From assembly GCF_003003125.1 (NCBI RefSeq), contig NZ_PVTZ01000009.1:1-64000 (forward strand): a stretch of 64,000 nt of DNA, read 5' to 3'. Under the pieces are notes generated by a model. The model was given only the letters and a program-made list of their open reading frames with translations, did no database searches and had not been told where the DNA came from. This document shows positions 8,016-18,522 of this stretch, one piece after another (position 1 is the first letter of the stretch; each line of letters opens with the position of its first letter). The stretch is from Laceyella sediminis. GTDB lineage: Bacteria > Bacillota > Bacilli > Thermoactinomycetales > Thermoactinomycetaceae. The translations under genes and the position numbers were made by a program.

Positions 8016-9470
8016 TTGAGCAAGAACAGTGGAAGTGTATTGGGATTCTTGCAACGCATTGGCCGGTCACTGATGTTGCCTATCGCTGTATTGCCGGCAG
8101 CCGGTCTGTTGCTCCGCTTCGGCGCGTTGCTGAGTGACCCAGCTTATTTCGCCAAAGGGACCATGATTTTCCGTATTGGTGAAATTATGGCCAAAGGTGG
8201 CGGAGCGATTTTTGACAACCTGCCGATCTTGTTTGCGGTAGGGGTTGCTTTGGGATTGACGGAAAGTGCGGGTGCCGCGGCATTGGCGGCAGTAGTGGGA
8301 TATTTCGTGATGAAGCAGATCGTCGATCTCGGCAACACGGAAGAGTTGAAACTGGACACGGGTGTGTTGGGCGGCATTATCACAGGGTTAGTTTCTGCAG
8401 GCCTTTATAACCGTTATCATGATATCAAACTACCCGATTGGCTCCAATTTTTTGGCGGCAAACGCTTTGTGCCGATTGTCACCTCATTTGCCATGGTGGC
8501 CATTGGGATTTTGTTCTTATTCATTTGGCCCGCTGTGCAAGGGGTAATCAGCGCGGTCGGCAATTGGATGATCGCACAGGGTTCCATTGGGTCGTTTGTG
8601 TACGGTTTGCTAAACCGGCTCTTGATCCTGTTTGGTTTGCACCATATCTTAAACTCTTTGGTGTGGTTCAACATCGGTGAGTTTGTAACCGAAGCTGGCA
8701 AAACGGTGACGGGGGACTTGACCCGGTTCTTCGCAGGGGACAAAACAGCAGGTCTCTTTATGACAGGCTTCTATCCCGTGCTGATGTTTGGTCTGCCTGC
8801 GGCATGTTTGGCGATGATTCACGAAGCGAAAAAATCGCAACGTAAACTGGCGTCTGGTGTTTTGATCAGTGCGGCGTTGACGGCATTTCTGACAGGGATC
8901 ACCGAACCGATTGAATTCTCATTCATGTTTGTGGCGCCGCTGTTGTATGTGGTGCACGCCATTTTGACCGGGGTGTCGATGGCTGTTGTAACCACCTTGG
9001 GTATTAAGCACGGGTTCACCTTCTCGGCAGGGGCTATCGACTTCTTCCTGAATATGAATCTGGCCACCAAGCCATGGTTGCTGTTTGGCGTAGGCTTGGT
9101 GTATGCGGTGATCTATTATGTACTGTTCCGGGTGCTGATTCGTGTGTTCAATTTGAGAACCCCAGGGCGTGAAGAACAAGAGGCACAAGAGGATGAAGCG
9201 CGTCCAGCTTCCGCCCCGGCTGGTGATGATGAGTTGGCGCAAAACGTGTTGCAAGCGATCGGTGGTAAGGAAAACATTGAGAAGTTGGATGCCTGCACAA
9301 CTCGTTTGCGCATGACAGTGAAAGATGAAAGCAAATTGGATCAGGATCAGCTGAAAAAGCTAGGGGCAGCAGGTGTCGTGCAAGTCGGCAAAGGCAACTT
9401 CCAAGCAGTGTTTGGCACGAAATCGGAGCTGTTGAAGGACCAAATCAAAAAAATCATCGAACAAGGGTAA
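8016..9470 (+). CDS. nagE: PTS system N-acetylglucosamine-type EIICB permease
   Basis: A membrane permease that takes up and phosphorylates a sugar. The EIIC domain (about residues 1-385) has some ten membrane segments, with GLHHILNSLVWFNIGEF and the GITEPIEF substrate motif. The EIIB domain (about 405-484) carries the phosphorylated cysteine in DACTTRLR (about C427). No EIIA is attached. The TGDLTRFFAGDKTAG stretch and the dre-like operator favour N-acetylglucosamine over glucose; ptsG is the alternative. The TTG at 8016 is chosen because GGAGGTG lies 6 bases upstream. It is an insertion relative to B. subtilis order. Confidence 0.8.
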   Translation: MSKNSGSVLGFLQRIGRSLMLPIAVLPAAGLLLRFGALLSDPAYFAKGTMIFRIGEIMAKGGGAIFDNLPILFAVGVALGLTESAGAAALAAVVGYFVMKQIVDLGNTEELKLDTGVLGGIITGLVSAGLYNRYHDIKLPDWLQFFGGKRFVPIVTSFAMVAIGILFLFIWPAVQGVISAVGNWMIAQGSIGSFVYGLLNRLLILFGLHHILNSLVWFNIGEFVTEAGKTVTGDLTRFFAGDKTAGLFMTGFYPVLMFGLPAACLAMIHEAKKSQRKLASGVLISAALTAFLTGITEPIEFSFMFVAPLLYVVHAILTGVSMAVVTTLGIKHGFTFSAGAIDFFLNMNLATKPWLLFGVGLVYAVIYYVLFRVLIRVFNLRTPGREEQEAQEDEARPASAPAGDDELAQNVLQAIGGKENIEKLDACTTRLRMTVKDESKLDQDQLKKLGAAGVVQVGKGNFQAVFGTKSELLKDQIKKIIEQG

Positions 9471-9483
9471 TAAATCACCGAGC

Positions 9484-9520
9484 AGGGACTCTTTCCTAGT
9501 GGGAGGGGTCCCTGTCGTTT
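9484..9520 (+). terminator. Hairpin terminator after nagE
   Basis: A 13-bp stem with G-U pairs (9484-9496 with 9501-9513) and loop TAGT. The following T-run is weak. Confidence 0.6.
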
Positions 9521-9584
9521 GTCGAAGGCCTGCGATGAAGCCTGTTTTCCGCTCCTTTCACACCCGACGAGGCGTTTACTAGGA

Positions 9585-9627
9585 AAAGAAAACAAAAGCG
9601 AGACCGCCCTTTCCCAAGCGATCTCGC
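9585..9627 (-). terminator. Terminator for abrB on the minus strand
   Basis: On the minus strand GCGAGA (9627-9622) pairs with TCTCGC (9603-9598), followed by TTTTGTTTTCTTTT. It lies ~180 bases past the abrB stop; nothing else is seen between. Confidence 0.65.
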
Positions 9628-9809
9628 CTTGTATGCCGATTGAACCCGCTATGTCAATGCGACATAAATTGGTTTAATATTTAGAATTTCGTCTTAGTAT
9701 GAACTAAGCCATTTCCCATGCGGGATGTCTGTTATGTATAAGGTTGTGTAGCTTGTATCAACATGAAATGCATGAGAGAATGGAGAAATATTTTGTTTAA
9801 GGGATAAGA

Positions 9810-10082
9810 TTATTCAACCGTCACTTTTTCACCTTTAATCATCATATACATCTCTTCTACACATTTCTTGCTGACGACTTTGTTTTTGTAGCGGATGGTT
9901 TCATCAACTTCACCGGAGAAAATGCAAGCCGGTTCATATTTTTTAAGGACGATTCTTTCACCGTCAACATAGATTTCTAAGGCGTCTTTTTCGCCGATTC
10001 CTAAGGTTCGACGCAATTCGATCGGAATCACCACACGACCCAATTCGTCAACCTTGCGTACGATGCCTGTGGATTTCAACAT
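9810..10082 (-). CDS. abrB: Transition-state regulator AbrB
   Basis: A 90-residue DNA-binding repressor of stationary-phase genes. The SpoVT-AbrB swapped-hairpin domain is complete at residues 1-50 (KSTGIVRKVDELGRVVIP, then ELRRTLGI and DALEIYVDGERIVLKKY). The C-terminal half is the multimerisation part and diverges from B. subtilis AbrB. It is the only clear minus-strand gene in the window. Its promoter carries a Spo0A box, so repression by Spo0A~P at the onset of sporulation is expected. Confidence 0.95.
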   Translation of the reverse strand: MLKSTGIVRKVDELGRVVIPIELRRTLGIGEKDALEIYVDGERIVLKKYEPACIFSGEVDETIRYKNKVVSKKCVEEMYMMIKGEKVTVE

Positions 10083-10147
10083 GTTTGAATCCCCTCTCAG
10101 CTTTGGTGTTTGGTTTTGGTTTTTTTATCTGTAAATTGACGTCAAAT

Positions 10148-10197
10148 TTCGACATTGACGCTAAGTTCATCATACCAACCATTCCCATAACAGTCAA
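10148..10197 (-). promoter_or_regulatory. abrB promoter with Spo0A box
   Basis: On the minus strand TTGACT (10197-10192), a 17-bp spacer and TATGAT (10174-10169) form a strong sigma-A promoter. TGTCGAA, the exact Spo0A box, lies at 10154-10148, about +8 to +14 from the likely start, the arrangement by which Spo0A~P represses abrB in B. subtilis. A 10-bp palindrome TTGACGTCAA lies next to it (10136-10145). The rest of the 10083-10400 gap shows only a weak plus-strand candidate (TTGACA at 10292). Confidence 0.8.
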
Positions 10198-10400
10198 TAT
10201 AATAAGAGGATTTTTATAGAAAATTCCTTAATCATGTTAATTGATATGTTACATTTGACAGCGAAAAAGTTTTACATTGGTATGAAATGTATTGACAATA
10301 TAAATAGTTGCATTTGTGTGGTGGAGCAGATAGTTGATGGGAAAAATCGGTTGCCTTCGCTGGAATCATGCTCAACAATAGAGGATAGGAGGGATGCGGA

Positions 10401-11354
10401 ATGTTGCCGGTCTCAGAAGAACTGAAAGAAAAATTGAAGAAATTGAACCAATCGCTACGGGCCCTTTATCCCGAAGAGGCATTTGATGAGCACAAAATTA
10501 GGGAGCGATTGCACAAAGTGGGCACATTCCACCAGATTGATAAATGGCCTGACGGGGAATTGCGCGATTTTTTGCAAGGGGGAGCCTTGATCGGGGTAGA
10601 TGGTTCAGTCAACTCCACCAAAGGTTCACAAATGCGAACCCTGTCTGTGTTTCAGGCCTTGGCCAAGGGTACGCGAGGGGAAGAAAAGTGGGCCGCTGAC
10701 GTATACACGCCGCTGTTGGAAGAAGAAGAGGCCGGGGATGGACAAGCAGCCAGAGAAGCCAAAAAGCGGGGGACGCTCTTGTCGCAATTGGAATTAAAAG
10801 TGGCGCGGGAGGCTGTGTTAGAATGGGAACCGCGTGTGGTGTTAATGGATGGGTCGCTTCTCCATTTCTGGATCGATGACGCTGAAAGTTGGGAACTCTT
10901 GGCCCAGTTGGCTGAGGAAAAGGGCACGCTCATGATCGGGGTATCGGAAGAGATTGGCACAAGGGGATTGGTGCGCGAGTTGTTTCCGGAGTATTCTGCT
11001 TGGTCGGACCGCGATTTGCTGTACGGTGTACTGAAACCGGGTGAAGCGTTTGAGTGGGAAGGGTGGAGCCCGGCGGGGAGCCAGATGTGGAAAATGGCGT
11101 TTCGCTCATCTCGGAGTCCGCAACCGATCGGACTGGACGGCTTAATGTCGCAAGGAAAGGAGCGGCTGGCTCTGGTCAGGCTGATTTATAGCTTGACGCC
11201 GGAACAAGGACGTGGCATCCCGTTTTGGTTGGATATTGTGGACAATCAGGTGCGGGTGACCAATCCATTGGTGGAGACGATGGTGGAACAATATATTGAC
11301 GCCGATTTGCGGCACCGTTTGTTGTCGATGAAGCGAAGTGACCGCATGATTTAG
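10401..11354 (+). CDS. nurA: NurA-domain nuclease
   Basis: A 317-residue protein with a NurA domain, an RNase H-like nuclease that partners the HerA translocase in DNA end processing. An acidic motif is visible in GVDGSVNSTKG (about residues 65-75), and a second conserved aspartate in VVLMDGSLLHFW (about 148). ATG follows AGGAGGGATGCGGA. herA starts 18 bases after its stop, so the two form an operon. The pair is inserted between abrB and metG. A repair role is known in archaea; the role in this bacterium is open. Confidence 0.8.
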   Translation: MLPVSEELKEKLKKLNQSLRALYPEEAFDEHKIRERLHKVGTFHQIDKWPDGELRDFLQGGALIGVDGSVNSTKGSQMRTLSVFQALAKGTRGEEKWAADVYTPLLEEEEAGDGQAAREAKKRGTLLSQLELKVAREAVLEWEPRVVLMDGSLLHFWIDDAESWELLAQLAEEKGTLMIGVSEEIGTRGLVRELFPEYSAWSDRDLLYGVLKPGEAFEWEGWSPAGSQMWKMAFRSSRSPQPIGLDGLMSQGKERLALVRLIYSLTPEQGRGIPFWLDIVDNQVRVTNPLVETMVEQYIDADLRHRLLSMKRSDRMI

Positions 11355-11372
11355 AAGGAGAGGGAGAAGTCG

Positions 11373-13211
11373 ATGCAAGTTGTAGGCGTAACCACACAAC
11401 AAGAAGTTTATATCGTATCGCGGGATCGCAAGTTTCGCATCAATGAGATTTTGGTCGTTGAAGATGCGCAGTTGGATTATCCGCGGGGTGAAGTGGTCGA
11501 ATCGATGTCTTACAACCGCTTGATACCCATGGGTTTGGATAAGTCTTTGGTCGATGCTCAAGTGATCCAAACGTTGGAACAAATCGGATATGACATCGAG
11601 TCGGATGAAATCAATCTGGCGAAATTGCGGCTATACGAGGAAGCCCCCCATCCGGTGCGGACGGGTTGTGCGGTTCGATTGCCGAAGTTTGAAGAGGTGC
11701 GGAGCCTGTTGGTGAAATCCTCCCCGGAAGAAGGGATGCTGTTAGGAGAGATTCGGGGAACGGAGTCGATGGGGGCCACCATCTCTCCAGATTTGAAAGA
11801 CCAGGTTATGATTATGGAACAAGGGCAACTCCGTCCACAATGGGGGGTTCCTTTCATTTTCGACATTAAGACGATGCAGCAATATCCGCATATTGGGGTG
11901 TTTGGCGGATCGGGTTCGGGTAAGTCGTTTGGGTTGCGGGTGATGTTGGAGGAACTGATGAAGCTACGGATTCCCACGATGGTATTCGATCCCCATTTTG
12001 AAATGGATTTCAGTGAGCGCACCCCGGGAATGGAAGACAAAGGGATCCAATTTACCGATTGCTATACTGCGGTGCAAATTGGGCGCGATGTTGGGATCTC
12101 TTTCTCGGATCTGTCGACCCGTGATGTGACAGAATTGTTGGGGGCCGCTGGAAGCCAATTGTCAGACGCCATGGTCAATGTCATTCAGATGTTACACCGC
12201 AAACGCGATTCCTTTATCTCGTTTAGCGACCGCGTTAGCAACTTGGTACAGGCGTTGGAAGAGGGCAAACAGGGGCTTGACCGCCAGTTGCAGAATCCCG
12301 AACTCACTCCTACCGATGTCCAGCGGATTCATGACCTCAAAAAGTTGTTAAATCAGTTTGGCACTTTGCCGCCGTCCTCTGTCAAAGGGGTTCATTGGCG
12401 GTTGCAACGCTTGGAAAAAGCGGGATTGTTCCAACAAGATATCCGAGCGATCGAACGGGGCTTGGAGCAAGGGAAGCTGGTGGTGGTGCAAGGAAGCACA
12501 TGGGTGTTGCAAGTGTTTGCCACGTATGTGATCGGCTCCCTCTACCGCAAACGGCGTGAATACAAAGATGCTAGAATGAACGGGGAAGAGGGGCGTTTCT
12601 TTCCCCCATTTGTGGTGGTGACTGACGAAGCGCATAACTTCGCCCCCAAAGCGCTGGATTCTCCGGCCAAATCCATTTTAAAGGAAATTGCACAGGAAGG
12701 AAGAAAATACGGGGTGTTTCTTGTGTTGGCCACGCAACGGCCCACGCTGTTGGATGAGACGATCACTGCCCAGCTCAACACCAAGTTTGTCTTCCGGACG
12801 GTCAGGGGTACCGATATCGCCACGTTGCGGGAAGAGACCGATTTGACCCCGGAGGAGGGCAAACGGCTACCGTACCTCCGTTCTGGAGACACTTTTGTCT
12901 CTTCGGCGGTGTTTGGGCGTACCATCTTCATCCGTGTGCGTTGTGCTTACACCCGTAGCCCACACTTGTCCAATCCGTTTGATGAACTGAAGCAATTCGC
13001 TGAAGCCCAAGATGACAAAGTGGTTTCCTGTCTGCTTGAAGCCTTGCCTGTGTTTGAAACGGATTTGGTGCCCACCGTGACCCTGGTGAACCGGGAGTGT
13101 GGTCTTTCTTGGGATGTGACTCGATTGAAACAAGAATTGGAGCGGCTAGCACGGGACGGCAAACTGAAAAAGCATGAAACTCCGTTTGCGGTGCGTTACG
13201 ACCGCCGTTAG
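11373..13211 (+). CDS. herA: HerA-family DNA translocase ATPase
   Basis: A 612-residue HerA/FtsK-superfamily ATPase. An N-terminal HAS-barrel-like region (about 1-110) precedes the RecA-like core, with Walker A GGSGSGKS near residue 180 and Walker B VVTDEAHNF near 415, then the sensor-like VLATQRPTLLD and an arginine-rich stretch FVFRTVRG. The family forms hexamers that pump DNA into the NurA nuclease. The C-terminal ~90 residues look like an added winged-helix region. RBS is GAAGGAGAGG. The strong motif set makes the ATPase assignment safe; the pathway is inferred from nurA. Confidence 0.85.
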   Translation: MQVVGVTTQQEVYIVSRDRKFRINEILVVEDAQLDYPRGEVVESMSYNRLIPMGLDKSLVDAQVIQTLEQIGYDIESDEINLAKLRLYEEAPHPVRTGCAVRLPKFEEVRSLLVKSSPEEGMLLGEIRGTESMGATISPDLKDQVMIMEQGQLRPQWGVPFIFDIKTMQQYPHIGVFGGSGSGKSFGLRVMLEELMKLRIPTMVFDPHFEMDFSERTPGMEDKGIQFTDCYTAVQIGRDVGISFSDLSTRDVTELLGAAGSQLSDAMVNVIQMLHRKRDSFISFSDRVSNLVQALEEGKQGLDRQLQNPELTPTDVQRIHDLKKLLNQFGTLPPSSVKGVHWRLQRLEKAGLFQQDIRAIERGLEQGKLVVVQGSTWVLQVFATYVIGSLYRKRREYKDARMNGEEGRFFPPFVVVTDEAHNFAPKALDSPAKSILKEIAQEGRKYGVFLVLATQRPTLLDETITAQLNTKFVFRTVRGTDIATLREETDLTPEEGKRLPYLRSGDTFVSSAVFGRTIFIRVRCAYTRSPHLSNPFDELKQFAEAQDDKVVSCLLEALPVFETDLVPTVTLVNRECGLSWDVTRLKQELERLARDGKLKKHETPFAVRYDRR

Positions 13212-13300
13212 GGAAGTAGCGGGGGACGTAGTCAGGCATCAGGTTACAGAAAAAATGTCATAAAAAACCAACAGAACGGTTAAACTAATTGTGTCGATGC

Positions 13301-13330
13301 TTGAGCGGCCGAAATAGAATGATGTATAAT
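13301..13330 (+). promoter_or_regulatory. metG sigma-A promoter
   Basis: TTGAGC (13301-13306), an 18-bp spacer and a perfect TATAAT (13325-13330) lie just upstream of the T-box leader. Confidence 0.75.
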
Positions 13331-13339
13331 AGTGAAGTG

Positions 13340-13614
13340 CGAAAAGTTCGTATACCTATGAGCTTCTGTGAAGGGGAAGAGTAGTTAGTGGGCGCTATCG
13401 CCAGAGAGCTGGATCAGGTGAAAGCCAGCATAGCCGAAGCTAATGAAGATGGCCCTGGAGAATTCTTTCTGAAACGCTGATCTGAGTAGGAAAGAACGTG
13501 AACCCGCGTTAGGGGTTTTGAATGAGGGCATCGCCATGCTTGTTAGGCGACGCTGAAATTGGGTGGTACCGCGTGAAACAATCTCGCCCCAACTGTGTGG
13601 GCGGGATTTTTTAT
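13340..13614 (+). promoter_or_regulatory. T-box leader of metG
   Basis: A ~270-base leader ends in the T-box sequence GGGTGGTACCGCG (13561-13573), which binds the tRNA acceptor end, followed by a terminator (stem about 13582-13611, then T-run). The upstream part has the GAAGAGTAG-type start of stem I, and ATG followed by a purine at about 13442 is a plausible methionine specifier. Uncharged tRNA-Met would favour the antiterminator and switch metG on. Confidence 0.92.
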
Positions 13615-13625
13615 ATTGTATTTGA

Positions 13626-15620
<1,995 letters not shown>

Positions 15621-15635
15621 ACCGAATCTAGCGGG

Positions 15636-15680
15636 GGGAACCGCCGCTTCGGTGCCGCAATCGGACACCGTCTGGTTCCC
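15636..15680 (+). other. Nested hairpin between metG and the signal peptidases
   Basis: GGGAACC (15636-15642) pairs with GGTTCCC (15674-15680), enclosing CGGTG (15650-15654) with CACCG (15666-15670). No T-run follows, so it is more likely an RNA structure or processing site than a terminator. Confidence 0.45.
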
Positions 15681-15799
15681 GTGCCGAATACAGGTGACCC
15701 CCTTCTTTTGCTCGTTCATCGTCCCATTAGGGAAAGGGGGCGGCTTCCACCGATCAGCCTACGCCCTTGCAAGATTTTCGCTTGGATAAGGAGGTCACA

Positions 15800-16351
15800 A
15801 TGATTAAGAAAAGCTCATCTGCGGTTCGATCCACCTTTGAGTGGGTGGGCACCATTGCCGTATCGCTGGTGATCGCCGGGATTATTCGGGTTTTCCTGTT
15901 TAGTCCTTATGATGTGCACGGCGCATCGATGGAACCCACATTGATAAATGACGAGAAAATCATCGTGAACAAATGGTCGTATCGCATGCATGAACCAGCT
16001 TATGGAGATATTGTCGTGTTTCATGCCGAAGAAGGGCGCGACTTCATCAAGCGAGTGATCGGTTTGCCGGGAGACCGGATTGAGATCAAGAATGGCAAGG
16101 TGTATCGAAACGGAAAGATGCTGAACGAGCCTTATATCCAAGGGACGACATACACCCGGGACGATACCCGGACGACCGTGGTTCCGAAGGGTTCGCTGTA
16201 CGTGTTGGGTGACAATCGTGAAAACAGCAGGGACAGCCGCGATCTTGGAGCTATTCCGCTGTCGCGGGTGGTGGGCCGCGCCGATGTGGTTGTGTTGCCG
16301 ATCAAACATACCAAGTTACTCACGGGACAAGAGGCCGTCGGCTCCCGCTGA
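15800..16351 (+). CDS. sipS: Type I signal peptidase (first copy)
   Basis: Cleaves signal peptides from secreted proteins at the outer face of the membrane. The 183-residue protein has one N-terminal membrane segment (about 15-35), the catalytic serine in HGASMEPT (S43), the general-base lysine in DFIKRVIGLPGD (K84), and the box E motif LGDNRENSRDSR. ATG at 15800 follows AAGGAGG. A close paralogue starts 50 bases downstream. It lies between metG and tatD, an insertion relative to B. subtilis. Confidence 0.93.
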   Translation: MIKKSSSAVRSTFEWVGTIAVSLVIAGIIRVFLFSPYDVHGASMEPTLINDEKIIVNKWSYRMHEPAYGDIVVFHAEEGRDFIKRVIGLPGDRIEIKNGKVYRNGKMLNEPYIQGTTYTRDDTRTTVVPKGSLYVLGDNRENSRDSRDLGAIPLSRVVGRADVVVLPIKHTKLLTGQEAVGSR

Positions 16352-16401
16352 CCGCAAACCAGAACGAACATGCGCCAGAACTGGTTACAGGAGGGCTATG
16401 A

Positions 16402-16992
16402 ATGTCAGAGACCAAAAGCTCGTCCAATTCTTGGATGACCGTATTGGAATGGATTGCTGCCATCTTGGTGGCCGTCGTCATCGCCGTGGTTATCCGCACG
16501 TTTTTATTTGCCCCGTATGAAGTGCATGGGGCTTCGATGGAACCGACCCTAGATGGGGAAGAGTTGCTGATTGTAAACAAATGGATCTATCGGGTCAGCA
16601 CGCCGGAGTATGGTGATATCGTTGTCTTCCACACTGCGGAGGAACGGGATTTCATCAAGCGGGTGATCGGATTGCCGGGGGACCGGATCGAAATTAAAGA
16701 CGGCAAGGTTTACCGTAATGGTATCGCGTTGAACGAGCCTTACATTAACGGGCCGATGAACGAAGGAACGAACTATAAACCCACCACCGTTCCCGCCAAT
16801 TCTTTGTATGTGATGGGAGACAATCGCAACAACAGCAAAGACAGCCGCATGATCGGGCCGGTATCACTGAATGAGATCGTGGGCCGCGCCGATGTCGTGG
16901 TTTTGCCGGTGAAGCGGATGCGCCTCTTGCCGGGAGATCCGGTGGCAACCGCGGACCCTAAGGCGCCAGCGACGACAAGTTTGGCGCATTGA
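16402..16992 (+). CDS. Type I signal peptidase (second copy)
   Basis: A 196-residue paralogue of its upstream neighbour. Membrane segment about residues 16-37; catalytic serine in HGASMEPT (S45) and lysine in DFIKRVIGLPGD (K86); box E is MGDNRNNSKDSR. It differs mainly in the lid region before box E, where it reads NGPMNEGTNY, and has a longer alanine/threonine-rich C-terminal tail. Tandem duplication followed by divergence is the simplest history; the copies may differ in substrate preference. RBS is AGGAGGGC. Confidence 0.93.
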   Translation: MSETKSSSNSWMTVLEWIAAILVAVVIAVVIRTFLFAPYEVHGASMEPTLDGEELLIVNKWIYRVSTPEYGDIVVFHTAEERDFIKRVIGLPGDRIEIKDGKVYRNGIALNEPYINGPMNEGTNYKPTTVPANSLYVMGDNRNNSKDSRMIGPVSLNEIVGRADVVVLPVKRMRLLPGDPVATADPKAPATTSLAH

Positions 16993-17029
16993 CGCCGGCT
17001 CGTGGCCATCGCGGTGAAAAATCAGAAGG

Positions 17030-17073
17030 CGGGTCTTGCCAGGCATGACATCGATTGTGCCTGGCAAGACCCG
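17030..17073. terminator. Long perfect hairpin after the signal peptidases
   Basis: A perfect 15-bp stem (17030-17044 with 17059-17073) and a 14-base loop. It lacks a T-run on either side, so termination is likely but unproven. Confidence 0.5.
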
Positions 17074-17158
17074 TTCCCGCTGTTTGGCCCCGTTAGCTAA
17101 GGCCTGCTGACTGGTTTTCTATAAAGAGATTGATTCAATGAGGAGGTTTAATGCAGTT

Positions 17159-17932
17159 ATGTTGTTTGACACCCATGCTCATCTTAACGATCCGAAGTTT
17201 GCGGACGATCGCGACCAAGTGATCCGACGGGCGCGTGAAGAATTCGGTGTACAGACGATTATCAATGTCGGTTACAACCGTGAAACGATCCGCACGACCT
17301 TGGAATTGGCGGAAGCGTATGATTTCATTTATGCGGCAGTGGGTTGGCATCCACATGACGCCAAAGATTGTACAGAGGAAGATTTAGCTTGGATTCGAGA
17401 ATTGACCGAGCATCCCAAAGTGGTGGCGTTGGGGGAAATGGGATTGGATTATTATTGGGACAACTCGCCGCGCGATGTGCAGGCGGAAGTGTTCCGCAGA
17501 CAGATTGCCATCGCCCGCGAAACGGGCTATCCCATCATCATTCATGACCGTGATGCCCATGAAGATGTAGTGAGAATCCTCAAGGAAGAGGGGGCAGACG
17601 AGGTAGGTGGAGTCATGCACTGTTTTGGTGGAGATTTAGCGATCATGGAGGAATGCTTGCGGCTTAACTTCATGATCGGATTGGGAGGTCCCGTCACATT
17701 CAAAAACCGCGCCACATTGCCTAAAGAAATTGCCCGGAACGTCCCCTTGGATCGGCTGTTGTTGGAAACGGATTGCCCATATCTTGCGCCACACCCTTAC
17801 CGGGGCAAACGGAACGAAACCGGGTATGTACGATTGGTGGCTGAGGCGATTGCGGAGCTTCGGGGCATAACGTTTGAGGAGTTGGCTCAAGCCACACAGG
17901 AGAATGCAAAACGGTTGTTTAGGTTGCCGTAA
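17159..17932 (+). CDS. tatD: TatD-family metal-dependent DNase
   Basis: A 257-residue TIM-barrel hydrolase of the TatD family (YabD in B. subtilis), with 3'-5' exonuclease activity in studied members. Metal ligands are visible: DTHAHL at residues 4-9, the glutamate in ALGEMGLDYYW, the histidine in IIHDRDA, the histidine in VMHCFGG, and the aspartate in LLETDCPYL. ATG at 17159 gives the usual MLFDTHAHL start; AGGAGG lies 12 bases upstream, rather far, and an in-frame ATG at 17138 precedes it. rnmV follows closely. Confidence 0.92.
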   Translation: MLFDTHAHLNDPKFADDRDQVIRRAREEFGVQTIINVGYNRETIRTTLELAEAYDFIYAAVGWHPHDAKDCTEEDLAWIRELTEHPKVVALGEMGLDYYWDNSPRDVQAEVFRRQIAIARETGYPIIIHDRDAHEDVVRILKEEGADEVGGVMHCFGGDLAIMEECLRLNFMIGLGGPVTFKNRATLPKEIARNVPLDRLLLETDCPYLAPHPYRGKRNETGYVRLVAEAIAELRGITFEELAQATQENAKRLFRLP

Positions 17933-17949
17933 AGAAAGAGGTACAGTCA

Positions 17950-18522
17950 TTGGCTAGTGCGAAATTGAAAGAAGTTATTGTTGTTGAAGGGCGAAACGAC
18001 ACCTTGGCGATCAAGCGAGCGCTGGATGCAGACACCATTGAGACGCGGGGATCAGCGATTGGAGAGGAAGTCTTGGCGCAGATCAAGCGAGCCCAAGCGA
18101 GCCGGGGCGTGATTGTGTTTACTGATCCCGATCATGCGGGCGAGCGGATTCGCCGCATTATTTCTCGGGAAATAGAAGGGGTCAAGCACGCTTTCTTGGC
18201 CCAGCACGAGGCTCGCGGCAAACGAAAGGTCGGGGTGGAGCATGCTAGCCCAGACGCCATCAGGGCAGCGCTAGGGTCTGTTCGCACCGAATGGACGGAC
18301 CCGCGTGATGAACCTCCCCTTACTTGGAAAGAATACATTGAGCTGGGGTTTGTGGGACAGCCTGCTTCCAGCGAGCTAAGACGGAAGGTCGCAGAGTTGC
18401 TCGGCATCGGGTACGGCAATGCCAAGCAATTTTATCGCCGTTTACAAGTGCTGTGCATTACTAGAGAAGAGCTATTCCAAGCATTGGAACGTGTGGGAAA
18501 GGATGCAGTCGATGAATCATAA
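17950..18522 (+). CDS. rnmV: Ribonuclease M5
   Basis: Matures 5S rRNA precursors by cutting both strands near the mature ends. The 190-residue protein begins with the Toprim domain: IVVEGRNDT with the catalytic glutamate (about residue 13) and FTDPDHAGERIRR with the DxD-type aspartates (about 58). TTG follows AAAGAGGT. rsmA overlaps its 3' end by 11 bases. The G5/3D gene yabE, which separates tatD and rnmV in B. subtilis, is absent here. Confidence 0.94.
   Translation: MASAKLKEVIVVEGRNDTLAIKRALDADTIETRGSAIGEEVLAQIKRAQASRGVIVFTDPDHAGERIRRIISREIEGVKHAFLAQHEARGKRKVGVEHASPDAIRAALGSVRTEWTDPRDEPPLTWKEYIELGFVGQPASSELRRKVAELLGIGYGNAKQFYRRLQVLCITREELFQALERVGKDAVDES

Noticed and set aside
8016-9470. 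Calling the PTS permease ptsG (glucose)
   Set aside because: The GDLTRFFAGDKTAG stretch and the NagR-like operator fit GlcNAc permeases better; glucose remains possible.
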